A stretch of 64,000 bases of DNA from Oscillospiraceae bacterium. GTDB taxonomy: Bacteria > Bacillota > Clostridia > Oscillospirales > Ruminococcaceae. The position numbers and the translations under genes are program-made. Below the pieces are notes generated by a model. The model was given only the letters and a program-made list of their open reading frames with translations, searched no databases and was not told where the DNA came from. Within the stretch, counting starts at the first letter, position 1; every line of letters begins with the position of its first letter. Below, piece by piece: positions 1-8,734 of this stretch. The stretch is taken from assembly GCA_017461565.1 (NCBI GenBank), contig JAFTXQ010000005.1, positions 1-64,000 of the forward strand, read 5' to 3'.

Positions 1-594
1 ATCATCGAGGATGACTACGACAGCGAATTCCGCTATGCAGGCAGACCGATTCCGACTCTCCAGAGTATGGACAAAAACGGCATAGTCATCTACATGGGGA
101 CATTTACAAAAAGTCTCGCACCATCCATGCGAATCAGCTATATGGTGCTCCCGAAACAGCTTTGCGGAAGATTTACAGCACGTCTTGGCTTTTATTCCTG
201 CACGGTTCCAGTATTTGAGCAGCTGACGCTTGCGAAATTCATGGAAAATGGGCACTTTGACAGGCATATCAGTCGCATGAAGAAAATCTACCGTCAGCGG
301 AGGGATATTCTCTGCAAAAAAATCTCCGAGAGTAAGCTCGGAAACTTTGTGAAGATATCAGGCTGTGATGCAGGTATGCATCTGCTGCTGACGGTCGAGA
401 ATGGTATGAAACAAAACGAGCTTCTTGCCAGTGCCGCCAGAGAGGGCGTAAGAGTTTATGGACTTTCGGAGTATTATTCATTCCCTGTAACGAATATGGC
501 GGAAAACATCGTCGTTGCGGGCTTTTCTGGACTGAATGCCGAACAGCTTGTCAAGGGGTCAGAGGCACTGGAACGGGCGTGGAATGTAAAATAA
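1..594 (+). CDS. MocR/PdxR-type GntR-aminotransferase regulator, C-terminal part (5' truncated by window)
   Basis: The open frame runs from base 1 with no start, so the N-terminal winged helix and half of the aminotransferase-like domain lie outside the window. What remains is the C-terminal part of a fold-type I PLP domain as found in MocR/PdxR regulators: EDDYDSEFRY followed by GTFTKSLAPSMRISYMVLP, where the Lys of TFTKSL is the expected PLP Schiff-base residue. MocR proteins usually control vitamin B6 or amino-acid genes, but the target cannot be read here. A stand-alone class I aminotransferase is the alternative; the EDDYDSEFRY wording strongly favours MocR. Confidence 0.85.
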   Translation: MIEDDYDSEFRYAGRPIPTLQSMDKNGIVIYMGTFTKSLAPSMRISYMVLPKQLCGRFTARLGFYSCTVPVFEQLTLAKFMENGHFDRHISRMKKIYRQRRDILCKKISESKLGNFVKISGCDAGMHLLLTVENGMKQNELLASAAREGVRVYGLSEYYSFPVTNMAENIVVAGFSGLNAEQLVKGSEALERAWNVK

Positions 595-715
595 TTGTAC
601 CACTTATTTTTTGTTACGCTGTATTTTAGAATTCACATTACGAGTTGCAAATATTTCATTACGTGCCTGAATACCCTCGGTAGTTCCGCTTGAGTGTAGC
701 CGTGGGGATGTTTTT

Positions 716-908
716 TACATAACAAGTTCAACAGAAGGTTTGCTGAGTTTTCTTATAGTCTTTTCAACATCTGCAATTCTGCCTGTTTTATCTTTGATGA
801 GATCCACCATATCTCCCTTGTTGGCTGATATAAAGCAGTCAAACAAATTTTCAAGTTGGTCAGCGAGTGTTATTTTGAAGTTCAGTCTTCGAATTTCTTT
901 GGCGGAGC
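716..908 (-). pseudogene. degenerate ORF fragment of unknown origin
   Basis: On the minus strand an open frame of about 63 codons ends in a TAA at 716-718. It reads like a helical protein C-terminus (KEIRRLNFKITLADQLENLF ... IADVEKTIRKLSKP). It has no start codon or ribosome site, and an in-frame TAA lies directly upstream. I do not recognise the family. It lies in a 670-bp stretch without intact genes and is best read as the tail of a decayed gene. Confidence 0.3.
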
Positions 909-979
909 ATTAAACCACATATATACTGGTTACAGTCTTGAAAGTGAAGATCGTCTTACGATGTATCTATAGACAGAAA

Positions 980-1008
980 ACAGGCGTATGCTTTACGCAT
1001 ACGCCTGT
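980..1008 (-). terminator. strong perfect hairpin in gene-free region
   Basis: A 12-bp perfect inverted repeat (acaggcgtatgc / gcatacgcctgt) has a 5-nt loop. Read on the minus strand it is followed by TTTTCTGTCT, so it can act as an intrinsic terminator in that direction. On the plus strand the following bases are not T-rich. No intact gene sits next to it on either strand. Confidence 0.45.
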
Positions 1009-1212
1009 CGTTCGTTTCATTAGCCACCGTTTAGTCAATAACCATTAGTATTTCGAAAACTTCTATATGGTCACCGCCCTAAAGGGAGCCCCTTTGGGCA
1101 ATTCCCGCCTTTTATTGAGAAACAGCTAACCCCGCAGTTGAAAAACGGCGGGGTTAAAAACTTCTATATAGCAACCACACTAATTTCCGTGTGCCTTTTT
1201 TACAATTCTGCG
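1009..1212. other. gene-free stretch with two hairpins and a repeated 13-mer
   Basis: No coding sequence is supported here. A 9-bp perfect inverted repeat (taaccccgc 1127-1135, gcggggtta 1148-1156) and a weaker one around 1075-1098 are present. The 13-mer aaaacttctatat occurs at 1056-1068 and again at 1157-1169, immediately after the second hairpin. No function can be assigned. Confidence 0.3.
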
Positions 1213-1258
1213 AAAATAAAAATTCCGCTGAACCACATTCGCATGGGATTCAGCGGAA
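1213..1258 (-). terminator. intrinsic terminator of tRNA-Lys
   Basis: Just downstream of the tRNA on the minus strand, arms TTCCGCTGAA / TTCAGCGGAA (1223-1258) are followed by TTTTTATTTT. This is a classic rho-independent terminator ending the single-tRNA transcript. Confidence 0.85.
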
Positions 1259-1261
1259 CAC

Positions 1262-1337
1262 TGGTGATCTCGTCGGGATTCGAACCCGAGACACCCGCAT
1301 TAAAAGTGCGATGCTCTACCAGCTGAGCTACGAGACC
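1262..1337 (-). tRNA. tRNA-Lys (anticodon UUU)
   Basis: A 76-nt cloverleaf on the minus strand has a 7-bp acceptor stem (GGTCTCG / CGAGATC, with one G-U), a D arm GCTC...GAGC, an anticodon stem TCGCA/TGCGG with loop CTTTTAA, and a T arm TCGGG TTCGAAT CCCGA. The loop gives anticodon UUU, which reads AAA/AAG lysine codons. The 3' CCA is encoded. It has its own consensus promoter and terminator, so it is a monocistronic tRNA. Confidence 0.97.
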
Positions 1338-1363
1338 AACACTGTAAATTCAACAGCAATAAT

Positions 1364-1392
1364 ATTATATCAGAAAGTTTATCTTTTGTCAA
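1364..1392 (-). promoter_or_regulatory. sigma-A promoter of tRNA-Lys
   Basis: On the minus strand TTGACA (1387-1392), a 17-nt spacer and TATAAT (1364-1369) form a perfect consensus promoter about 27 bp upstream of the tRNA 5' end. Confidence 0.88.
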
Positions 1393-1445
1393 GCGTTTTC
1401 TCAAAAGTTGTACAAAATAAGTGTGACACTGCCACAAAATCAAAC

Positions 1446-1477
1446 GACCGCTCCCGAAACCAGCTTCAGAAGCGGTC
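1446..1477 (-). terminator. terminator after the cotH-like gene
   Basis: Arms gaccgct / agcggtc flank an 18-nt loop. On the minus strand the hairpin is followed by GTTTGATTTTG. It lies 15 bp downstream of the CotH stop codon. Confidence 0.55.
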
Positions 1478-1491
1478 AATAATTATGATAC

Positions 1492-3513
1492 TTATCCTAA
1501 CACACGCTCGCAGAAAGTAACCATCTGCTTTATGTTATTCTGACGTGCATTGATAAAATCTCTGATACATCTTGCAGTCGCATAACCGCCGTTCAGCGCC
1601 TCGTCAGCTGAGCCTGTGCCCTCATAACGGGAGAAGAACTGCTCATACAGCGGTCCGTATACATCTTCAAAATACTCAAGCCTCTCAAGCGCCCTGCCCT
1701 TCTCAAAGCATCCGTCCGAAAGTCCTGTAAGCCTGTTGCAGAACTCGGCACGGAATGTCTCATTAGTCATGAGATACGCAAAGCACAGCACCGCAGGATT
1801 ATCGGTATCCATATCCAGCAGACCATCCTGCTTGTAATTTGCGTTTCTCAGGGTATTATTGCGTGCGTCGCCTTCGCCGCATACACCACCGAACTCGATA
1901 TCGTAGAACATCAGACGCCATCTGCCGTCGGCGTATGGGCTTTCATCGCTCACCGTGGTGGTGCGCCACATAGACCAGTTCTTGCCGGGCCAGTCCCACT
2001 TATTGTCGATCCAGCACTGTACCGCAAAATAGTCCATAACAGAATCGGGATCCACAAGCTTTACAAACTCATCGTAATCTGCCTGAAATGTGAGATCGGA
2101 ATGAGTATCGAAGAAATTAAGGATATCATGGAAATAATATGTTTCATCTGAAACACCGTCGGGGAGATCACCATCATCCAGCTTGTAGCCAAGCTCAAGA
2201 GACTCAGCGTCGCCCTTATAGATCACCACGTCATCCTTATTCACGCCATAGTAGTCCTCAGCATAATCGTTGGTGTAATCCTCCTGGAGGATATAAAGCC
2301 CCCAGTATTCACCGTTGAGATAGACAACACAGGGACGTGAGCGCTGCGTAGCGCAATCCATCTCGGTAATAAGCGACTGCCAGTAGGTATCATTGAGTTT
2401 TGCTGTAAATGCACAGTTTCCGCCGTTTCTAAGTGTGAGGGTATCGAATTTTTTCATTGTCTTCCCCTCAACATTGACGTAATCCTCACCAAAGATAGGG
2501 TACTCGAAATTGTTGTCACCGTATTCCTTGCGTGCATAAAGTCGCAGTCCCTTCTGGAGATCGGAACGGGAATAATTGCCCTGTATACGTATGCCACAGC
2601 CCTGTGTAAGCACCGCTTCGGCTCCGTTTTCGTTGAATTCAAAAAGAGTAATGGCGGCTTCACGCTCCCACTCTCTGCCCTTCTGCTTATAATTGGCATC
2701 AAGAGAACGTGCCGTCTCGGGATCGCGCAGACGCTCATCCTGAAGGAATGTTTCAAGGGCCTCATCAAAAATATCACCCTTTACATATATCCCCTTGTCA
2801 CTGCTGAAGAAATCATCATAGTTCACGGATATACTCATGACTGCAAGATCGGTCCCTGCCGCTTCGCAGCTGGCCTTAAGGCCCTCAATATGCTCCTCGG
2901 GCGTACCAATGAAATATGTTGCATAAGTCTCGCCGCAGAAGCTTCCGTCAGACTTTTTGACAGCTGCACGGATAACAGTACATTTATCCACATCTTCATC
3001 TGATGGCGGATCGATCTTGCACACAAAGCCGTCACGTGACTTGTTCACCTCGTTGAAGGTTCCTGATATAAGAACAGGGTCTACCGCCGCCACGACGTTC
3101 TTATCGCCCTTGCGGTCGGTGATCTCCAAAGCGCCGCTGTAAAGCTGTGCGGAATCACTTTCGGCAGGATCGCTTCCATCCAGAGTATAGTATATCTCGC
3201 CATCTTCAACAGGAGTAAGCTCGAGACTGAAGCTTTCGGGGTATATTCCGCTTTCGTGCGAAAAATACACCGACGGAGGAAGCGCAGGCTGCGCCTCCTC
3301 CTTTTCAACGGGAGGAACCTCAGCAGACTCTATTGTGCCAGTGCCCTCGGTTGTATCCTGCGCAGAAGTGTTGTCGCTGCCCTGCGTTGTAGATGGCGTA
3401 GTGCTGCTGTCAGGTTGGGAAGCCGAGCTTGTGTCGCCGGCACATCCGCTCAACACCGACGAAGCAACGCTGCATATCAGCACTGAAGCAATAATTTTTT
3501 TTGTGAAATTCAT
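1492..3513 (-). CDS. CotH-kinase-family lipoprotein with chitobiase-C-like domain
   Basis: The 673-residue protein starts at the ATG at 3513, preceded by GGAG at a 6-nt spacing; the TTG four codons upstream overlaps that site. Residues 1-24 are a lipoprotein signal ending in VLSGC, then a Ser/Thr-rich linker. At about 85-135 lies a chitobiase/beta-hexosaminidase C-terminal-like module (GEIYYTLDGSDP). The rest matches the CotH kinase fold, with LNGEYWGLYILQEDY and RWRLMFYDIEFG. CotH proteins phosphorylate spore-coat proteins in Bacillus; in ruminococci CotH modules occur on secreted, cell-wall or cellulosome-associated proteins. Surface anchoring here argues for an envelope or fibre-related role rather than spore coat. 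It follows the oxidoreductase by 12 nt, so the two are co-transcribed. Confidence 0.85.
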   Translation of the reverse strand: MNFTKKIIASVLICSVASSVLSGCAGDTSSASQPDSSTTPSTTQGSDNTSAQDTTEGTGTIESAEVPPVEKEEAQPALPPSVYFSHESGIYPESFSLELTPVEDGEIYYTLDGSDPAESDSAQLYSGALEITDRKGDKNVVAAVDPVLISGTFNEVNKSRDGFVCKIDPPSDEDVDKCTVIRAAVKKSDGSFCGETYATYFIGTPEEHIEGLKASCEAAGTDLAVMSISVNYDDFFSSDKGIYVKGDIFDEALETFLQDERLRDPETARSLDANYKQKGREWEREAAITLFEFNENGAEAVLTQGCGIRIQGNYSRSDLQKGLRLYARKEYGDNNFEYPIFGEDYVNVEGKTMKKFDTLTLRNGGNCAFTAKLNDTYWQSLITEMDCATQRSRPCVVYLNGEYWGLYILQEDYTNDYAEDYYGVNKDDVVIYKGDAESLELGYKLDDGDLPDGVSDETYYFHDILNFFDTHSDLTFQADYDEFVKLVDPDSVMDYFAVQCWIDNKWDWPGKNWSMWRTTTVSDESPYADGRWRLMFYDIEFGGVCGEGDARNNTLRNANYKQDGLLDMDTDNPAVLCFAYLMTNETFRAEFCNRLTGLSDGCFEKGRALERLEYFEDVYGPLYEQFFSRYEGTGSADEALNGGYATARCIRDFINARQNNIKQMVTFCERVLG

Positions 3514-3525
3514 GTCGTTCTCCAA

Positions 3526-4491
3526 TCATTCAAATGGATATCGGATGCCCCATTCTGCTCTCAGTCCATCCATTATTTCCATAACACGCAGTATCTCAGT
3601 ATGTGGCATTTCATCACACTCTGTCCTGCCTTCAGCGATCGCCTTGACAGAAGCACTCACCTGATACTCAAAGCCTGATATCTGCTGAGGTGTCCGGTAC
3701 TCGGTTACAGTACCGTCATTGAGTATCACCTTTATTCCCTCGCAGTTATTGATATTGTCAAATTCTATCCTTCCCTTGTCGCCGTAGACCATTCCCCTCC
3801 TGTCGGTGTTGGAGGTCATATTGCTGTGCAGGAGCGCAGTTTTTCCATCAGCATAATCAATGATCACGGAATTGTGCAGATCGACGCCGTTTTCATTCTT
3901 GACGCAGCTTGACCTGATATCCTTAATATCATTTCCGAATGTCATCAATGCAAAATTTATTGCATAAACACCGAGGTCAAGCAGGGCTCCACCTGCAAGC
4001 TCAGGCTTTACCATGCGCTCGACATCACCCAGTGCATAACCGAGGTTTGCAGTAAGATAGGACACTTTTCCGATCACTCCGCTGCTTATCAGTTCATCCA
4101 GCTTGAAACGCATAGGAAGATATCTCGTCCATATTGCTTCGCCCAGATACAGTCCCTTGGTGTGAGATATTTCAATAAGCTCACGTGCCTGTTTTGCATT
4201 GGCGGTGAACGCCTTTTCACACAGCACATTTCTGCCATTCTCAAGGCAAAGCTTTGCATGGGCATAATGGTGGGAATGAGGAGTCGCTACATAAACAAGA
4301 TCGACAGAGCTGTCGCAGGCAAGCTCCTCATAGCTCCCGTAGGCGGTAGGAATACTAAATTCACGTGCAAATTCCTGTGCCTTTTCAAGGCTGCGTGATG
4401 CTATGGCGGCAAGCGTTACGCCATCCATATTGTTAACTGTATAAGCCATTTTCCGTGCGATATTGCCCGCACCGATTATTCCGATATTCAT
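3526..4491 (-). CDS. Gfo/Idh/MocA-family NAD(P)-dependent oxidoreductase
   Basis: A 321-residue cytoplasmic protein. The start at 4491 is chosen because GGAGG lies 6 nt upstream and the N-terminus then begins with the Rossmann signature MNIGIIGAGNIARKM. The usual EKP motif appears as CEKAFTANAKQA. Members oxidise or epimerise sugars, inositols and dihydrodiols; the overall pattern (YVATPHSHHY, GALLDLGVYAINF) resembles the dihydrodiol dehydrogenase/glucose-fructose oxidoreductase branch. The substrate cannot be assigned. It is the first gene of a two-gene unit with the CotH lipoprotein. Confidence 0.88.
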   Translation of the reverse strand: MNIGIIGAGNIARKMAYTVNNMDGVTLAAIASRSLEKAQEFAREFSIPTAYGSYEELACDSSVDLVYVATPHSHHYAHAKLCLENGRNVLCEKAFTANAKQARELIEISHTKGLYLGEAIWTRYLPMRFKLDELISSGVIGKVSYLTANLGYALGDVERMVKPELAGGALLDLGVYAINFALMTFGNDIKDIRSSCVKNENGVDLHNSVIIDYADGKTALLHSNMTSNTDRRGMVYGDKGRIEFDNINNCEGIKVILNDGTVTEYRTPQQISGFEYQVSASVKAIAEGRTECDEMPHTEILRVMEIMDGLRAEWGIRYPFE

Positions 4492-4602
4492 AACAGACCT
4501 CCAAATTTGAAAACTATATAATAAGTATATCACAATCGTCCGCAGCGTTATATGAAAATTATACAGAAAAATCGTAAAAATCTATCTTAGCATATAAAAC
4601 AT

Positions 4603-4624
4603 ATCCCACCGCACCATGTGGGAT
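4603..4624 (-). terminator. terminator after nhaC-like gene
   Basis: Arms atcccac / gtgggat flank an 8-nt loop. On the minus strand it is followed by ATGTTTTATATG. It lies 19 bp past the antiporter stop codon. Confidence 0.5.
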
Positions 4625-4642
4625 GCGGCAGGATAAGCAATA

Positions 4643-6154
4643 CTATTCTGTTGTCTTTTTAGCACTTCTGTTGCTCAGATACTTTAACGCAAACAGAATG
4701 CCTACGGTAATCACCAGACCTATGGCAAGGGATATGATCGGGTCTTTTACAATGCTTGCAATGAGATACATCACAAATGAGATCCCTGCTACTATAAGAG
4801 CATAAGGCAGCTGCGTGGTTACGTGTTTTACATGGTTACACTTTGCGCCTGCCGAAGCCATGATGGTGGTGTCCGAAATCGGCGAGCAGTGATCGCCGCA
4901 CACCGATCCTGCCATACATGCAGAGATAGCAATGATCATCATGGTATGGTCTGTCTGCTGGAAGATATCAACAACGATCGGGATAAGTATGCCGAATGTT
5001 CCCCAGGATGTACCCGTTGCAAACGAGATAAGCGCAGCTATTACAAAGATTATAGCAGGAAGCAGGAAGCTGAAGCCTGCCGCATACTCTGAAACCACTG
5101 CATCGACGAACTCCGAAGCACCAAGGCTGTCGGTCATATTCTTCAGAGTCCATGCAAAGGTAAGGATAAGTATTGCGGGAACCATTGATTTAAAGCCTTC
5201 GGGTATGGAAGCCATACACTCCTTGAAGGAGATAACACGTCTTATAAGATAAACGATAATGGTGAGAAGCAGTGCAATAGATGAACCGATAACCAGTCCA
5301 AGCGAAGCAGAACAATCAGCAAAAGCAGTGATAAAATCAACACCATCGAAAAATCCGCCTGTGTATATCATACCGAAAATGCAGCACACGATAAGCGAAA
5401 TTATCGGGAACACAAGATCGAACACCTTGCCCCTGCCCCTGATGTTTTCGGGAGTGCTTACTGTATTCTCCTCGTCGCCCGGGTCCTCTCCTGCTGCGGC
5501 AAGAGTCTCGTACTTCTTCATGGGTCCGAAATCTATTTTCATAAGTACCACGCCTACCATGAACACGATAGTCAGCAGCGCATAATAATTATAAGGAATG
5601 GCGTTTACAAACAACGAGAAGCCATCCTCGCCCTCTACAAAACCCGTGACGGCAGCAGCCCACGAGGATATGGGCGCTATTATGCAGACAGGCGCAGCCG
5701 TGGCATCGATAAGATACGCAAGCTTGGATGAAGAAATCTTATGCTTTGCTGCGACAGGCTTCATAACGCTTCCGACAGTAAGACAGTTGAAATAATCATC
5801 AATAAAGATTATCACCCCGAGAAGTATAGTAACTATCTGAGCTCCGACACGGCTTTTTATGTGGGTCTTTGCCCATGCGCCGAAAGCAGCTGAGCCTCCT
5901 GCCTTATTCATAAGGCAGACTACCGTTCCCAGAATGACAAGAAAGATCAGTATTCCCACATTTCCGGGGTTTGAAAGAGATTTAATAAATCCCTCGTTTA
6001 TCATGTGGTTCATAGTGACCTCGGGATCAAATCCCGCAAAAAACAGTGCGCCGATGAGAACGCCTACAAACAGCGAGCTGTAGACCTCCTTAGTGATCAG
6101 TGCCAGTACGATCGCCACAAGCGGCGGTACCAGCGACCAGAACGTTGCATACAT
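4643..6154 (-). CDS. NhaC-family Na+/H+ antiporter
   Basis: A 503-residue integral membrane protein with about 11-12 hydrophobic segments. The N-terminus MYATFWSLVPPLVAIVLALI, the central FIDDYFNCLTVGSVMKPV and the later ATGTSWGTFGILIPIV and GSVCGDHCSPISDTTIMAS are typical of the NhaC ion-transporter superfamily. It should exchange Na+ for H+, or act on a small organic acid or amino acid as some relatives do. The gene is monocistronic with its own promoter and terminator. Confidence 0.88.
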   Translation of the reverse strand: MYATFWSLVPPLVAIVLALITKEVYSSLFVGVLIGALFFAGFDPEVTMNHMINEGFIKSLSNPGNVGILIFLVILGTVVCLMNKAGGSAAFGAWAKTHIKSRVGAQIVTILLGVIIFIDDYFNCLTVGSVMKPVAAKHKISSSKLAYLIDATAAPVCIIAPISSWAAAVTGFVEGEDGFSLFVNAIPYNYYALLTIVFMVGVVLMKIDFGPMKKYETLAAAGEDPGDEENTVSTPENIRGRGKVFDLVFPIISLIVCCIFGMIYTGGFFDGVDFITAFADCSASLGLVIGSSIALLLTIIVYLIRRVISFKECMASIPEGFKSMVPAILILTFAWTLKNMTDSLGASEFVDAVVSEYAAGFSFLLPAIIFVIAALISFATGTSWGTFGILIPIVVDIFQQTDHTMMIIAISACMAGSVCGDHCSPISDTTIMASAGAKCNHVKHVTTQLPYALIVAGISFVMYLIASIVKDPIISLAIGLVITVGILFALKYLSNRSAKKTTE

Positions 6155-6188
6155 GATCTGAACATCCTTTCAGTTATATAATATAAAT

Positions 6189-6217
6189 AGTTTAACAAAT
6201 ACGACAGAATTTGTCAA
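6189..6217 (-). promoter_or_regulatory. promoter of nhaC-like gene
   Basis: On the minus strand TTGACA (6212-6217), a 17-nt spacer and TAAACT (6189-6194) lie about 35 bp upstream of the start. The -10 is weak. Confidence 0.5.
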
Positions 6218-6234
6218 GTTTTTTGCTCAGACTA

Positions 6235-7317
6235 TCAGCAAATACAAGCGGCGATCTTCTCGGGATACAGATCAGCAACATCCCACACTGCATCATACAG
6301 CATCTCAACGTTATCAGCGGAATACTCCACCTGCTTTGAAAAAAGCTTTAAATTGAGTATCCTGTCCCACTCTGAAAGCTCTCCCTTTTCAAGCCACGTA
6401 AGACAATCCATCATCTGCACCGATAGCACCGCAGCGCACATCATGCCTATTCGGCTGACACACTCCCCCTCAAAAACTCCGCTAAGGAAGTACCGATAGC
6501 AGAAATACACGGCAATATGCTCATAGCGCCACATCTCGTCCGCAAACTTTACTGCAAATCCTGGCATAGCTTCTATGATTTCGGCTTTTTTAGCGGTAAT
6601 ATGCGAGAGCCGCTCATCCCACTCAGCGTTTATACTTTCCATATCAGAATATAGCCTTAATACAGCGCTGACTGTTTCGGTGATATCAGCATCTATACTG
6701 GTACTTCGCACGGAAATTCGGTCGGTATCGGTTTCACCGTTGTCCAGAAGCTGCTGAAACTCTCGGACGATATACGCAGTGCTGACCATCCTGTCCCTGA
6801 GAGAGCAGCTTCTGTCCTGCATTACACCGAAAAGCTTTTCACGCACCTCAAGAAACATGTTAAGCATTATTTCATCACAGGTCGGTTCGGACTGCTCCGA
6901 TATTTCATCCGAAACAAATGTCATCGGCGCACTGTCCGAAAACATCAGGCGGCAGACTTCCTCGCAGCAAAGTCCCAGACCTGCTTCTTTCAGACCGTTA
7001 TACCAGCCGAAGAACCTAGGATGCAGCGCACATATATCACACAGGCTGTCCTCTCCCATATTGAGTATCAGCTCACACAGTCCGTCATCACGCAGAAGAG
7101 CACAACGCTCACCCTCTCCAAAAGCAAAAGTGTTAACGCCGTCCTCGCCTTTATGTATCGCAGAACGCAGGCGGTCTCCGAATTCTCCGCAGGCACAGCT
7201 GAAGCGCTTCATCGAAGAAGGATCAATGTCTATCTCCCAGCCGATACAGCAATTATCGGTACACTCAGAAGCAATACATACAAAATCATCGTAAAACCAT
7301 GGTTTATTAAGCTTCAT
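6235..7317 (-). CDS. FliB-family (flagellin lysine-N-methylase-like) protein
   Basis: 360 residues. The cysteine pattern IASECTDNCCIGWEID near the N-terminus and the later CALLRDDGLCEL and SLCDICALHPRFF are characteristic of the FliB family, named for methylation of flagellin lysines in Salmonella and probably an Fe-S protein. Homologues are common in clostridia without flagella, where the substrate is unknown. The start (SD AAAGGATG) lies inside the last codons of the upstream MATE gene, an 11-bp overlap that implies translational coupling. No flagellin gene is in the window. Confidence 0.8.
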   Translation of the reverse strand: MKLNKPWFYDDFVCIASECTDNCCIGWEIDIDPSSMKRFSCACGEFGDRLRSAIHKGEDGVNTFAFGEGERCALLRDDGLCELILNMGEDSLCDICALHPRFFGWYNGLKEAGLGLCCEEVCRLMFSDSAPMTFVSDEISEQSEPTCDEIMLNMFLEVREKLFGVMQDRSCSLRDRMVSTAYIVREFQQLLDNGETDTDRISVRSTSIDADITETVSAVLRLYSDMESINAEWDERLSHITAKKAEIIEAMPGFAVKFADEMWRYEHIAVYFCYRYFLSGVFEGECVSRIGMMCAAVLSVQMMDCLTWLEKGELSEWDRILNLKLFSKQVEYSADNVEMLYDAVWDVADLYPEKIAACIC

Positions 7318-8620
7318 GCTTACACATCCTTTTATTGCATATTATTAATCCCGCAACCGTTAGGAACAGCGTAAAAAGCTCCGCCGCAGGAAAAGCGAGC
7401 CAGACTCCCGTAAATTCCAACATCGACGAGAGCAGAAAAGCAAAGCCAACGATCGCTACAAAGCCTCTGGATATTGCCGCTACAAACGATGCAGCCGCCT
7501 GCTCGGCAGCTCCGAGATATGCCGTTCCGACAATATTGAAGCCTGCAAAAATAAATCCGATAAAATACAATCTCATTCCTGCAACTGCATATTCTGCAAG
7601 CTGCACTGAATTTTCACTATTAAACAAAGACACACACTGCTCGGAAAACAACATGACAATAGATATAACGAATACTGCAAGCAGAGCTGCACAGGACAAC
7701 GCAAGTATCATCACCTTTCTGAGAGCAGCCCTGTCCGACTCGCCGTAAGCCTTGCTGACAAGAGGCTGAGTTCCCTGTGCTATACCATTGAACACAGCAG
7801 TACCTACTATCGCAAAATTTGCAACTACGCCATAAGCTGCAACTCCGACGTTTCCTGCAATTGCAAGAATAAGAAAATTGAACACGGTAGTAGTTACGCC
7901 TGAAGAAATCTCGCCAACGAACGCAGACGCCCCAAGCTGACAGGATGCCCCCAACATTCGCATAGATGGTACCGCAATGCGAAGTGTGATACTGTTTCGT
8001 TTTGAAAAGAAGTGGATACAGCATACTGTGATGCTTATTATCGGAGAAATTCCCGTAGCAAGAGCTGCACCATCCATTCCCATGCCGAGCGGAAACATGA
8101 ACACGTAATCCAGCAGCACATTTGAGAGGCTGCTTACGATCGTCGCAGCCATAGCGATAGCAGGAGCACCGTCATTGCGAACGAATGCCGTGCAGATATG
8201 ATTGAGCATGAAAAATGGCGCAAACAGCATGAACACCTGCGTATACCCTGCACCTACCTCTGTGATATGAGGATCTCCACCGAAAAGGCTTACCACCTGT
8301 TGCGGAAAAATACCGCCAACAAGCATAAACACCGCACCGAATATCACAGCAAATTCCACTGCGTTTGCGAAGTAGCGTTCAGCGCTGCTGTCGCCTTTTG
8401 CACGTAATATGGCAAAGCGTGTTGCAGCTCCCGTTCCAAGCATCGAACCGATAGCGAAAATTATACTGTATACAGGCAGCACAAGATTGAGCGCTGTCAG
8501 TCCGTCAGCGCCCTGCGCAGCCGAAATAAAAAAAGTATCCGCAAGAATATAGCAGGAAATGCCGAGCATTGCAAGTATGTTCAGCGAAACATATTTGGAA
8601 AACTGTTTGACTATCGTCAT
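7307..8620 (-). CDS. MATE-family efflux transporter
   Basis: 437 residues with about 12 membrane segments, matching the multidrug and toxic compound extrusion family (NILAMLGISCYILADTFFIS at the N-terminus, the pseudo-repeat near GEISSGVTTTVFNFLILAI). It exports cationic compounds in exchange for Na+ or H+; the substrate is unknown. SD AGAGG precedes the start. It is the first gene of a coupled pair with the FliB-like gene. A second, divergent MATE lies at 48672. Confidence 0.88.
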   Translation of the reverse strand: MTIVKQFSKYVSLNILAMLGISCYILADTFFISAAQGADGLTALNLVLPVYSIIFAIGSMLGTGAATRFAILRAKGDSSAERYFANAVEFAVIFGAVFMLVGGIFPQQVVSLFGGDPHITEVGAGYTQVFMLFAPFFMLNHICTAFVRNDGAPAIAMAATIVSSLSNVLLDYVFMFPLGMGMDGAALATGISPIISITVCCIHFFSKRNSITLRIAVPSMRMLGASCQLGASAFVGEISSGVTTTVFNFLILAIAGNVGVAAYGVVANFAIVGTAVFNGIAQGTQPLVSKAYGESDRAALRKVMILALSCAALLAVFVISIVMLFSEQCVSLFNSENSVQLAEYAVAGMRLYFIGFIFAGFNIVGTAYLGAAEQAAASFVAAISRGFVAIVGFAFLLSSMLEFTGVWLAFPAAELFTLFLTVAGLIICNKRMCKHEA

Positions 8621-8678
8621 TTTGACCTCTTTGTTATAATCATATTATATATTAATCATCCACTGAAAAACCTATAAT

Positions 8679-8707
8679 ATAATATCACAATTGGTATACA
8701 AAGTCAA
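8679..8707 (-). promoter_or_regulatory. promoter of MATE-fliB pair
   Basis: On the minus strand TTGACT (8702-8707), a 17-nt spacer and TATTAT (8679-8684). The -35 begins 5 bp past the arm of the upstream terminator hairpin, so its T-tract abuts this promoter. Confidence 0.7.
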
Positions 8708-8712
8708 GAAAA

Positions 8713-8734
8713 AAGCCTCCCCGAAGGGAGGTTT
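8713..8734 (-). terminator. terminator upstream of MATE promoter
   Basis: On the minus strand the hairpin AACCTCCC ttcg GGGAGGCTT is followed by TTTT. With the first hairpin at 8922-8947 it should stop transcription from the clostripain gene before the MATE unit. Confidence 0.75.
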
